Shown one piece after another: positions 7,723-13,525 of a stretch of DNA of 13,525 bases. Both the position numbers and the translations under genes were made by a program. The DNA is from an uncultured Bacilli bacterium (GTDB lineage: Bacteria > Bacillota_I > Bacilli_A > RF39 > UBA660): positions 1-13,525 of the forward strand of contig CALVTA010000034.1 of assembly GCA_944359735.1 (NCBI GenBank). Direction: 5' to 3'. The notes beneath the pieces were generated by a model. The model worked only from the letters and a program-made list of their open reading frames with translations. It searched no databases and was not told the origin of the DNA. Within the stretch, counting starts at the first letter, position 1. Every line of letters starts with the position of its first letter.

Positions 7723-7791
7723 ATGATAAATAAACACAAATTATCCAAATTTTATAATATTGAAATTATTAGAGGAGTCAGTAGTATTTAG
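7723..7791 (+). CDS. 22-aa leader peptide upstream of the recombinase
   Basis: ATG at 7723 is preceded by a perfect GGAGGT (7711-7716) at 6-base spacing. It opens a 22-codon frame (MINKHKLSKFYN...RGVSSI) ending at TAG 7789-7791. Codons 17-22 form the 5' arm of the terminator hairpin, and the stop codon is in the hairpin loop. A strong ribosome binding site on such a short frame, placed exactly across a terminator, is the hallmark of ribosome-mediated attenuation, as in leaders of erm- and tet(M)-type resistance genes. The frame has no run of a single rare amino acid, so slow translation caused by a ribosome inhibitor is more likely to be the signal than amino-acid starvation. The frame and signals are seen; the mechanism is inferred. 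Confidence 0.7.
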   Translation: MINKHKLSKFYNIEIIRGVSSI

Positions 7792-7825
7792 CCTTTTAAC
7801 TAGATACTATTGTCTCCTCTTTTTT
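7771..7825 (+). terminator. Attenuator terminator in front of the recombinase
   Basis: The arms 7771-7787 and 7804-7820 pair at 16 of 17 positions (one T-T mismatch, one G-T pair), followed by T 7820-7825. A terminating stem this long between promoter and recombinase should keep the recombinase off by default. The 5' arm is translated as the end of the leader peptide, so a ribosome paused there would melt the hairpin. Confidence 0.85.
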
Positions 7826-7846
7826 AGTAAAAGGAGTTGAAGATTT

Positions 7847-9796
7847 ATGAATAATGAAAAGAAAATTGCAGGTCTTTATATTAGAGTTAGTACTGAAGAT
7901 CAAGCACGAGAGGGATTTAGTTTACCAGAACAAGAAAAACGATTAAGGGTTATGTGTGAATATAAAGGTTATGAAATATATGATGTTTATGAAGAACGAG
8001 GCATAAGTGCTAAAACAGGAAATTATAGACCAGAGTTTGAAAGATTATTACAAGATATTAAAGATAAAAAATGTAATACTATTGTCGTATTAAAACTAGA
8101 TAGACTTACAAGAAGTGTATTTGATTGGGAAAAGATTATAAGATTTCTAGAAGAAAATGATGCATATTTAGATTGTGCTAATGATGATATAAATACAACT
8201 AATGCTAATGGAAAAATGGTTTCAAGAATACTTACTTCTGTTTCGCAAAACGAAATAGAAAGAACAAGTGAAAGAACTAAAATTGGACTAGCTGGAGCAA
8301 TTAAAGAAGGACATATTCCACATAAAGCTCCTTTTGGTTATAAAAGAATTGATAAAATACTTGTTCCAGATGAATCAACTAAAGATGATATTATTAGAAT
8401 ATTTAATTTATATCATGAAGGTAATTCTTATCAAACAATAAGTAATTTATATAATAAAGAAAAAGTATTAGGTAAAATTAATTGGAAAGACTCTACTATA
8501 TTAAAAATACTTTCAAATGAAATATATAAAGGTGACTTTGTTCATGGTAAGAGGACAAATAATCCAACTTATTATGAAAATGTTGTTGAACCATTAATTA
8601 GTAAAGAATTATGGGAAGAATGCCAAGTTCAAAAAAGAAGAAATTCAAGAAATTATAAACGAGATAAAGATTATTTATTTCTACAAAAATTAAAATGTCC
8701 TAAATGTCAGAGAATATTAGGTGGTAATGCAACAAGAAAGAAAAATGGAAATGTTTATTACTATTATCAATGCCATGATTGTAAAATAACTATTAGAGAA
8801 AAAGATATTGAAAAAGAATTTGATAATTTTATTGAAGATATTCAAGAATATGATGCAGTAGTAAATCAAACACTACTACCTATGATACAGACTAAACTTG
8901 ATAATCCTAAAGAAAAATTAATAAAGGAATTAAAAGAACAACAACAAAAGCAAGAAAGAATTAGAAAAGCATATATTAATGGATTATTCACGATAGCAGA
9001 ATATGATGAAGAAAAAGAAATTGTGGATAAAACAATTACTAGTATTGAAACTAAAATTAGAAATTGTGAAGTATGTAATGAGTTAAGATTTACACCAGAA
9101 GATATATTAATAAAAAGAGATATAGATTATATAAATAAAATAGTCTATCCAAAAGAATATGAAGAAAACACTTATATGTGGGAAGATTATACTAGAAAAG
9201 AAAAAGCTGATTTAATAATGAAATATGTAGATAATGTCGAATTAGAATATTATAGAGATAATCAAGTCAGAATTGGTGAAGTTAATTTTAGAGAAAGTGT
9301 TTGTAAACCATGTAATGAATTATATGATGCAGGTTATCTAGATAAAAAAGATTATACAATACTTGGTAGTGTTGGAACTAAATTAAGATTTAGTGAATAT
9401 TTACCAATTGAAAAAGTTAGTGAAATAATATTTACATTAAGACAATTTTATAATGTTGGTTATTTTGAAGCGACTTATTATTATGATGATAAAGTAATGT
9501 TCTTTAATGATTATCAAAATAGAAACATTGTAAGAATATTCCCAATAGAAGATTATAAAAAAATGGATAAAATAGATAGAATACAATTAGGAGTTATTTA
9601 TATTGGTAATGATGAAAAGTGTCTATTGGATAATGAAGAAGAAGTTTTCACAATAATTCCAGAAAGAACTAATTGTAGAGTTTATGAACTTGATGAAGAA
9701 ATTAAAAAGAAAAAATTGGAATCAATAGAAAAAGCAAAACAATTGAGAGAAAAGATTTTGAAAAGAAATGATAATGTTAGTCAAGAACAACGATAG
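7847..9796 (+). CDS. Large serine recombinase (integrase/excisionase of the element)
   Basis: This cuts and rejoins DNA at attachment sites through a serine-DNA intermediate, integrating and excising the element. The 649-aa protein has a resolvase catalytic domain (about 6-150) with YIRVSTEDQ (Arg13, nucleophile Ser15) and KLDRLTR (Asp85, Arg86, Arg89). A recombinase DNA-binding domain follows (about 155-265), then a zinc ribbon with Cys284/Cys287 and Cys309/Cys312, then a lysine/glutamate-rich coiled coil (about 350-405). Residues beyond about 490 form an extra C-terminal region of about 160 aa, preceded by a CKPC pair (486, 489), that I cannot assign. The ATG follows AAAGGAG (7830-7836). 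Expression is probably set by the leader and attenuator at 7650-7825. The gene is intact. TnpX of Tn4451 is the nearest functional parallel by context; no relationship has been measured. Confidence 0.95.
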   Translation: MNNEKKIAGLYIRVSTEDQAREGFSLPEQEKRLRVMCEYKGYEIYDVYEERGISAKTGNYRPEFERLLQDIKDKKCNTIVVLKLDRLTRSVFDWEKIIRFLEENDAYLDCANDDINTTNANGKMVSRILTSVSQNEIERTSERTKIGLAGAIKEGHIPHKAPFGYKRIDKILVPDESTKDDIIRIFNLYHEGNSYQTISNLYNKEKVLGKINWKDSTILKILSNEIYKGDFVHGKRTNNPTYYENVVEPLISKELWEECQVQKRRNSRNYKRDKDYLFLQKLKCPKCQRILGGNATRKKNGNVYYYYQCHDCKITIREKDIEKEFDNFIEDIQEYDAVVNQTLLPMIQTKLDNPKEKLIKELKEQQQKQERIRKAYINGLFTIAEYDEEKEIVDKTITSIETKIRNCEVCNELRFTPEDILIKRDIDYINKIVYPKEYEENTYMWEDYTRKEKADLIMKYVDNVELEYYRDNQVRIGEVNFRESVCKPCNELYDAGYLDKKDYTILGSVGTKLRFSEYLPIEKVSEIIFTLRQFYNVGYFEATYYYDDKVMFFNDYQNRNIVRIFPIEDYKKMDKIDRIQLGVIYIGNDEKCLLDNEEEVFTIIPERTNCRVYELDEEIKKKKLESIEKAKQLREKILKRNDNVSQEQR

Positions 9797-9843
9797 TTGC
9801 TTGTGAAATTCTTGACTAACAAAAATATAAATAATAATGGACT

Positions 9844-9879
9844 AATATCAAAACAAAATCACTTTTTCGTTTTGATGTT
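9844..9879. repeat. Hairpin after the recombinase gene
   Basis: ATCAAAAC (9847-9854) and GTTTTGAT (9869-9876) form an 8-bp stem, extended outside by TAA/TTA and inside by AAAA/TTTT. There is no T run directly after it. It may be a weak terminator of the recombinase transcript or part of the palindromic region before the relaxase. Confidence 0.55.
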
Positions 9880-9887
9880 ATCAATCA

Positions 9888-9922
9888 TATAAAAAGTTTT
9901 TGTTTACTTTTTATAAAAAAGT
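9888..9922. repeat. Alternative overlapping inverted repeats
   Basis: TATAAAAAGT (9888-9897) pairs perfectly with ACTTTTTATA (9906-9915). The same middle arm can instead pair with AAAAAGT at 9916-9922. Two mutually exclusive hairpins therefore share one arm, a layout seen in switches and in origins. Confidence 0.55.
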
Positions 9923-9925
9923 AAT

Positions 9926-9961
9926 AACAAACGAACACGTTTTGTTGAAACTTGGTTTCAA
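9926..9961. repeat. Two further adjacent inverted repeats
   Basis: AACAAACG (9926-9933) pairs with CGTTTTGTT (9938-9946), with one extra T. TTGAAAC (9945-9951) pairs exactly with GTTTCAA (9955-9961) across a 3-base spacer. The second is too tight for a comfortable RNA loop and looks more like a protein-binding palindrome. Confidence 0.5.
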
Positions 9962-10063
9962 TGAAAGTGGGAAAAGTTTGTTTAAATAAATTATGAAAAT
10001 AATCGTTAGTTATTTGAATAATTTACATAGATAAAACAAAAAGGAGTGCTTTCTATTTTATCA

Positions 10064-10139
10064 ATACTTTATGTAGTTTTAATGCCTAAAGCATTATTAA
10101 GAAATAAAGTATATGGTTCCTAAGGTGATTAAACCTTAG
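10064..10139. other. Candidate origin of transfer (oriT) for the MobV relaxase
   Basis: ATACTTTAT (10064-10072) and ATAAAGTAT (10104-10112) are an exact 9-base inverted repeat. They enclose an inner hairpin, TAATGC/GCATTA (10080-10085/10091-10096). A third stem, CTAAGGT/ACCTTAG (10120-10126/10133-10139), follows. The ATACTTTA and TAAAGTAT elements resemble the recombination/nick region of pMV158-type oriT, where they surround the MobM nick site; this comparison is from memory. The position just upstream of a MobV relaxase is the usual one. The exact nick site is not identifiable here. Confidence 0.5.
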
Positions 10140-10140
10140 T

Positions 10141-10186
10141 CCCCATATTTTGATAGATACGAAGTAGATGTCAAAATATATAGGGG
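10141..10186. repeat. Large hairpin upstream of the relaxase
   Basis: CCCCATATTTTGA (10141-10153) pairs with TCAAAATAT (10171-10179) and, after a 3-base bulge, GGGG (10183-10186), giving 13 pairs. There is no T tract, so a terminator is unlikely. It could be an RNA control element, a relaxase accessory site or part of oriT. A TTGACA (10197-10202) follows, but no -10 box at good spacing, so I do not call a promoter. Confidence 0.55.
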
Positions 10187-10261
10187 GTTAGAAATTTTGA
10201 CAAAGCAAAATTACCTACTACAAATAATAAAATTATATTCTAATAAAGGAGGTTGCAAAAG

Positions 10262-11608
10262 ATGGAAGAATTATCATATTCACTACATTTAAGTAATGAT
10301 AAAAATAAAACTAAACGAGCAAGACAATTTGCTAAAAGTAGTAAACTATCTACTACTTCACTTAGTAATAATGCAATACAAACACATCAACAATTATCAA
10401 AAGTTGATAAACATAATTTAAGAAAATATGATAACGCTAAAGATTTAATATGTATTATACGAGGTACTTCATCAGTTGTAGAAGATACTAAAAATTTATA
10501 TTTAGAATTATTTGAAGATGCAAGAATTAAGTATAATGAAAAACAAAAAAGGAATGATAGAAAAATAGAAAATTATTTTAATCATATCTCAAATGATAAT
10601 AAAAGAGATCTTGCTTGTGAAATAATTATTGAACTTGGTGATATAGACTTTTGGGCTGATAAAAATGATAATTTCAAACATAAAATGATTGAAGTATATA
10701 AAGAGCAAATATTAGATTTAGAAAACATAGTTTCTAACTTTAAGATAGCAAATGCAACAATACATTTTGATGAATCTAGTCCACATTTACATATTGTTGG
10801 TATTCCTTTTAAAGATGGCAGTAAAAATGGTATGGAAGTTCAAGTTGGGAAAAGTGATGTTTTCACTACTGATAGTTTAAGAAATATACAAGATAAAATG
10901 AGAGAATATTGTATTAATACTTTTAATAAAGTATATGACTTAAACTACTCTTTAAAAATAAAGGAAGAAGGAAGAAATCAAGATATAAATGTTAAAAATA
11001 TGACTAATTATAGAGAGTTAAAAAAAGAACAAGAGAAAAATAAAAAAAGACTTAATGAATTAAATGATAAAGCAGATAATTTACAAAATAAATCTTTACA
11101 AATAACTAATATTATTGATAATTTAAAACCTAATAAGTTAAATAAAAATAATTATTCAATTACAAATGATGAAATAGATGAAATTAAGGATTATATAAAA
11201 CAAACACAAGAAACTACATCCAATTTAAAGACAACAAATGAGTTAACTACAATATTAGAGCATTATGAAGAAAACTTAAAAAATCATTCTAATGAGGTTA
11301 AAGAATTAAAGAAAAAAATCACTACTCGAGAAGATAGAATTAGTGATTTAGAAAATAGATTAGATTTTGCAAATGATACTATTGATATGTTAGAAGATAA
11401 AGTTGATAAGCTACAAGAGGTATTAGATTACTTTAACGAATTGTGGAATAAGTTTATTAAGTTCTTACAAGATAAATTCTTTTCTTCAAATAAGTATGAT
11501 GATTTAATTGATAAATTACACGAAGAAGAAATTATTGATGATGATGATTTAGAAATTATACAAAATGAATATAGTAGTAATTATAGTAAAGATGATGATT
11601 TAGAATGA
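10262..11608 (+). CDS. mobV: MobV/Pre-family relaxase (plasmid recombination enzyme)
   Basis: This relaxase nicks one strand at oriT and pilots it into the recipient during mobilization. The 448-aa protein carries the conserved metal-binding motif HFDESSPHLH (His168, Asp170, Glu171, His175, His177), typical of Mob/Pre enzymes. It also has the N-terminal HNLRKYDNAK block (51-60) and the ELGDIDFW region (124-131) that fit the family. Residues about 235-400 are strongly charged and heptad-like, probably a coiled coil for dimerization, and the C-terminus is very acidic. The ATG at 10262 follows AAGGAGG (10246-10252) with 9-base spacing; an upstream TTG at 10253 abuts that site and is unlikely. 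No secretion or coupling genes are nearby, so a helper is presumed. In Tn4451 the analogous gene is tnpZ. Confidence 0.9.
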   Translation: MEELSYSLHLSNDKNKTKRARQFAKSSKLSTTSLSNNAIQTHQQLSKVDKHNLRKYDNAKDLICIIRGTSSVVEDTKNLYLELFEDARIKYNEKQKRNDRKIENYFNHISNDNKRDLACEIIIELGDIDFWADKNDNFKHKMIEVYKEQILDLENIVSNFKIANATIHFDESSPHLHIVGIPFKDGSKNGMEVQVGKSDVFTTDSLRNIQDKMREYCINTFNKVYDLNYSLKIKEEGRNQDINVKNMTNYRELKKEQEKNKKRLNELNDKADNLQNKSLQITNIIDNLKPNKLNKNNYSITNDEIDEIKDYIKQTQETTSNLKTTNELTTILEHYEENLKNHSNEVKELKKKITTREDRISDLENRLDFANDTIDMLEDKVDKLQEVLDYFNELWNKFIKFLQDKFFSSNKYDDLIDKLHEEEIIDDDDLEIIQNEYSSNYSKDDDLE

Positions 11609-11641
11609 TAATTATATGGTAAAATTATATTAGATACAAAA

Positions 11642-11691
11642 TTCCAATCAGCGTTTGGAAAATTAAGATTCTTCAGACACGTCTGAAGAAT
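11642..11691. promoter_or_regulatory. Two tandem palindromes before the DUF1016 gene
   Basis: TTCCAA/TTGGAA (11642-11647/11655-11660) is a 6-bp stem. ATTCTTCAGAC/GTCTGAAGAAT (11668-11678/11681-11691) is a perfect 11-base inverted repeat with a 2-base centre, ending just before the ribosome binding site AAAGGAG (11697-11703). There is no T tract. It may be an operator, or an RNA hairpin that limits translation or protects the mRNA end. Confidence 0.55.
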
Positions 11692-11709
11692 TCAAGAAAG
11701 GAGATTTTT

Positions 11710-12717
11710 ATGTTAGAAAAAAATAATACAATGGCTTTAGAAATAACTAATATAGTTAATGAAGCAAAAAATAATTTAGCAAAGGAAATAAACAAATCTA
11801 TAACTTATGTTTATTGGAACATAGGAAGAATTATCGTTAAACACGAAAATGAAGATAACAACAGATTAGAATATGGAAAGGAAGTTTTAAAAGGTTTATC
11901 TAAAGAATTAACAAAACTTTTAGGAAAAGGATATTCATATACTAATTTAACTTATATGAGATGGTTTTATAATACTTACCCTGATTATAGTAAAATCAGT
12001 GAATCATTAAGTTGGTCACATTATATTGAGTTAATAACAATAAAAGATGATGATAAAAGGAACTTTTATGAGAAAGAATGTATCAATTCAAATTGGTCTG
12101 TTAGGGAATTACAAAGACAACTTGATACATCATTATTTGAAAGATTATTATTGTCAGATGGTAAAGCAAATAAACAAAAAGTTTTAGAACTATCAAAAGA
12201 GGGGCAAATTTTAAGTAAACCTAGTGATATAGTAAAACAACCTTATGTATTTGAATTTTTAGGAGTAAAAGAACCTAAACCACTTTTAGAAAAAGATTTA
12301 GAATATAAATTAATAAGACATATTGAAGATTTCTTACTTGAATTAGGAAAAGGATTTATGTTTGTTGGATCACAACAAAGAATAACACTTAATAACACAG
12401 ATTATTATGTAGATATGGTTTTCTATAACAAGTTTTTAAAATCTTATGTTCTTATTGATTTAAAAATGAATAAACTGAAAGCAGAGAATGTTGGACAAAT
12501 GAATTTATATTTAAACTATTATGAAAATGTTGTTAATAGTGAAGATGATGGTAAACCAATAGGTATAATTTTATGCGCTGAAAAAGATAAGGTTGCATTA
12601 GAATATGCATTAGGTGGTTTATCTAATAATATATTTGCATCCACTTATACTTACTATATTCCAAATAAAGAGCAATTAATTAGTGAAGTTGAAAAAGTAT
12701 TAGAAAGCAATGAATAA
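11710..12717 (+). CDS. DUF1016/YhcG-type PD-(D/E)XK nuclease domain protein
   Basis: This is a predicted nuclease of the YhcG (PDDEXK_9/DUF1016) family. Members are scattered on mobile elements and near restriction-modification and defence genes; the biochemical role is poorly known. The N-terminal half (about 8-145) matches the family's helical domain: YVYWNIGR (33-40), YGKEVLKGLSKEL (55-67), SYTNLTYMRWFY (76-87), LSWSHYIELI (100-109) and NWSVRELQRQLD (128-139). The C-terminal half (about 175-330) holds the nuclease core: Glu206, Asp235 in DYYVDMVFYN, Asp250 and Lys252 in VLIDLK, and Gln263 in VGQMNLYLNYY. Length (335 aa) is normal and all catalytic residues are present. The ATG has AAAGGAG 6 bases upstream. 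It is probably cargo of the element; no restriction or methylase partner is in the window. Confidence 0.9.
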   Translation: MLEKNNTMALEITNIVNEAKNNLAKEINKSITYVYWNIGRIIVKHENEDNNRLEYGKEVLKGLSKELTKLLGKGYSYTNLTYMRWFYNTYPDYSKISESLSWSHYIELITIKDDDKRNFYEKECINSNWSVRELQRQLDTSLFERLLLSDGKANKQKVLELSKEGQILSKPSDIVKQPYVFEFLGVKEPKPLLEKDLEYKLIRHIEDFLLELGKGFMFVGSQQRITLNNTDYYVDMVFYNKFLKSYVLIDLKMNKLKAENVGQMNLYLNYYENVVNSEDDGKPIGIILCAEKDKVALEYALGGLSNNIFASTYTYYIPNKEQLISEVEKVLESNE

Positions 12718-12726
12718 TACATGGGT

Positions 12727-12754
12727 TTGACATTTAAAAAATATAGTGTATAAT
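12727..12754 (+). promoter_or_regulatory. Strong promoter after the nuclease gene
   Basis: Perfect TTGACA (12727-12732) and perfect TATAAT (12749-12754) are spaced 16 bases apart. Transcription would start near 12761 and pass into the structured leader. It begins only 9 bases after the nuclease stop codon. Confidence 0.9.
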
Positions 12755-12760
12755 AATCAA

Positions 12761-12867
12761 GCAAGTGAGGAGATATAAGCAATTATTTGTGAGCTATCTC
12801 GGGTATAAGCCTACACGAACTTTCAAAAGTACGGAGTCACGAATTAGTGATTTACCGTGTTTTTTTT
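12761..12867 (+). ncRNA. Structured leader RNA or small RNA of unknown class, about 107 nt
   Basis: A strong promoter and an intrinsic terminator bracket this stretch, so a short RNA should be made. Visible pairing includes GAGATA/TATCTC (12770-12775/12795-12800) and ACTT/AAGT (12819-12822/12827-12830), followed by the terminator stem. TATAAGC occurs twice, 30 bases apart (12774-12780, 12804-12810), and CACGAA twice (12814-12819, 12838-12843). CACG at 12814-12817 could pair with CGTG in the terminator (12856-12859), giving an alternative fold. There is no ATG and no credible ribosome binding site, so a leader peptide is unlikely. It could be a riboswitch-like attenuator for the downstream gene, a stand-alone small RNA or an RNA antitoxin. 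I do not recognise a known class. Confidence 0.6.
12831..12867 (+). terminator. Intrinsic terminator between the promoter and the 153-aa gene
   Basis: ACGG/CCGT (12831-12834/12855-12858) and TCAC/GTGA (12837-12840/12847-12850) stack across a small internal loop, followed by eight T (12860-12867). It should stop most transcripts before the gene at 12917. Confidence 0.8.
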
Positions 12868-12916
12868 CTATTTTTAAATGGTAATTCACAAGAAAAGGAA
12901 GGAAGTGAATATTAAT

Positions 12917-13378
12917 ATGGAAAAACAAGAAATTGGAAAATTTTATGCAACATCGTTTAATGATATTGTTATTGAGTTTATTGTGTTTGATGATAATACA
13001 ATAGATTGTCCTACTTTAGGCTTACAAGACTATAATTCTATTGAATTGAAACCAAGATTTGAATTACATGGACATAAAATAGATGAAGATGGTAATTTTT
13101 ATGATTTTAAAAGTTATACTTATGATGTTAAACCTAAAGAAAAATTTAAAAATCCACACGAATTGATTGGCAATTATGATATAGATGAAAAATTATTTGA
13201 TTATTTAAAACAAAATGGAATGATTCGATATAGTAATGATATGGCATATCTTTATGGATTTAGTGATACAAATGGATATGATAGTGATCCAAGACATTAT
13301 GGTGTAGGTAGTCCTTATAAATGGGCAAAGAAAAAAGAAACTATATTAGTAAAACAAAGAAAAGGACAATTAAATTAG
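12917..13378 (+). CDS. Hypothetical protein, 153 aa, element cargo
   Basis: I do not recognise the family. The ATG at 12917 is preferred because purine-rich GGAAGGAAG lies just upstream; a GTG at 12905 in the same frame is a weaker choice, and an ATG at 12878 follows a T-rich stretch with no binding site. The product is soluble, acidic in the middle and basic at the end. Aromatic residues are frequent in the last third (GMIRYSNDMAYLYGFSDT, then HYGVGSPYKWAKKK). No membrane segment, signal peptide or standard catalytic motif is seen. It is separated from its only visible promoter by a terminator, so expression should depend on readthrough, as for genes under attenuation and for type III toxins. 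It ends at its own terminator. The short size and the context allow a toxin or a regulator, but the sequence does not decide it. Confidence 0.8.
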   Translation: MEKQEIGKFYATSFNDIVIEFIVFDDNTIDCPTLGLQDYNSIELKPRFELHGHKIDEDGNFYDFKSYTYDVKPKEKFKNPHELIGNYDIDEKLFDYLKQNGMIRYSNDMAYLYGFSDTNGYDSDPRHYGVGSPYKWAKKKETILVKQRKGQLN

Positions 13379-13381
13379 AAT

Positions 13382-13420
13382 AAAGCACAATAACTTAATA
13401 TAAAGAGTATTGTGCTTTTT
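13382..13420 (+). terminator. Terminator after the 153-aa gene
   Basis: AAAGCACAATA (13382-13392) and TATTGTGCTTT (13408-13418) form a perfect 11-bp stem ending in a T run (13416-13420). Confidence 0.88.
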
Positions 13421-13485
13421 ATATTGTTGATAAGAAAATAGAAAAATATGATATAACCCGAGTTTTGTAGTTTGACAATTAAAAA

Positions 13486-13525
13486 ATCATCATTTTAACC
13501 TTTGTTTATAAGGGTTTATGATGAT
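13486..13525. repeat. Inverted repeat at the window edge
   Basis: ATCATCAT (13486-13493) and ATGATGAT (13518-13525) are exact reverse complements, with AACC/GGTT (13497-13500/13513-13516) pairing inside. The sequence stops at the outer arm, so whether a T tract follows cannot be seen. It could be a terminator, or a palindrome at or beyond the right end of the element. Confidence 0.5.

Larger units (their letters stand above)
7630..13480. mobile_element. Integrative mobilizable element, Tn4451-like in gene content (ends approximate)
   Basis: A large serine recombinase, a palindrome-rich candidate transfer origin, a MobV-type relaxase and two cargo genes lie together on one strand, next to tRNA and housekeeping genes. 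A serine recombinase plus a Mob/Pre relaxase is the combination known from Tn4451-type mobilizable transposons. No type IV secretion, coupling protein or replication gene is seen, so it would need a helper for transfer. The left end probably lies between 7600 and 7650. The right end lies after the terminator at 13420 or beyond the window. Serine recombinases need only very short core identity, so the ends cannot be fixed by eye; TTGACAA occurs at both 7650-7656 and 13472-13478. Confidence 0.65.

Noticed and set aside
10253..10261. TTG start for the relaxase
   Set aside because: It directly abuts AAGGAGG, leaving no spacing; ATG 10262 is well placed.
12761..12867. Classic type III antitoxin RNA with tandem repeats
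   Set aside because: Only short words (TATAAGC, CACGAA) repeat, not whole 30-40-base units, and the downstream protein does not resemble ToxN as I know it. It is kept only as an open alternative.
12766..12880. Open frame from a GTG through the leader RNA before the 153-aa gene
   Set aside because: It has no ribosome binding site, a GTG start and runs through the terminator T tract. A structured RNA is more plausible than a leader peptide.
7600..13525. Prophage interpretation of the recombinase region
   Set aside because: No capsid, terminase, tail or lysis genes are present, and a relaxase with a candidate oriT points to a mobilizable element.
1..13525. CRISPR array
   Set aside because: No set of regularly spaced repeats with unique spacers is present; the only close direct repeat is the two-copy pair at 27-72.

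Overview
The window is very AT-rich bacterial DNA. It has tightly packed genes, purine-rich ribosome binding sites (AAAGGAG type) and sigma-A-like promoters. Tryptophan is read from TGG and TGA is used as a stop, so the code is standard. This suggests a low-GC member of the Bacillota/Mycoplasmatota border, for example an uncultured gut Bacilli lineage. That placement is an inference from composition and gene style, not from a marker gene.

Positions 1-7600 look chromosomal. A small membrane protein of unknown function (144-923) has its own promoter, preceded by two 20-base direct repeats. Then comes a two-gene operon for an AddAB-type helicase-nuclease (addB 1099-3387, addA 3380-6475, overlapping by 8 bases), the Gram-positive counterpart of RecBCD for double-strand-break repair. 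A promoter overlapping the addA stop codon drives an unrecognised 139-aa protein (6549-6968). A tRNA pair follows, a CAT-anticodon tRNA that looks like tRNA-Ile2 and tRNA-Leu(TAG), and then a small unrecognised protein (7324-7599).

From about 7630 to about 13480 the content becomes that of an integrative mobilizable element resembling the Tn4451 type. It has a large serine recombinase (7847-9796), a palindrome-rich spacer with a candidate transfer origin (9844-10186), a MobV/Pre-type relaxase (10262-11608), a DUF1016/YhcG-type PD-(D/E)XK nuclease (11710-12717), and an unrecognised 153-aa protein (12917-13378) behind a strong promoter and a structured, terminated leader RNA. No conjugation machinery is visible, so transfer would depend on a helper element. 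The exact ends are not proven.

Two regulatory arrangements stand out. The recombinase is preceded by a promoter, a 22-codon leader peptide with a perfect Shine-Dalgarno, and a long terminator hairpin whose 5' arm lies inside the leader reading frame. This is the architecture of ribosome-mediated attenuation, so element excision may be coupled to translation stress. At the other end, the 12727-12917 region (promoter, about 100-nt structured RNA, intrinsic terminator, small ORF) could be a riboswitch-like attenuator, a stand-alone small RNA or an RNA antitoxin locus.
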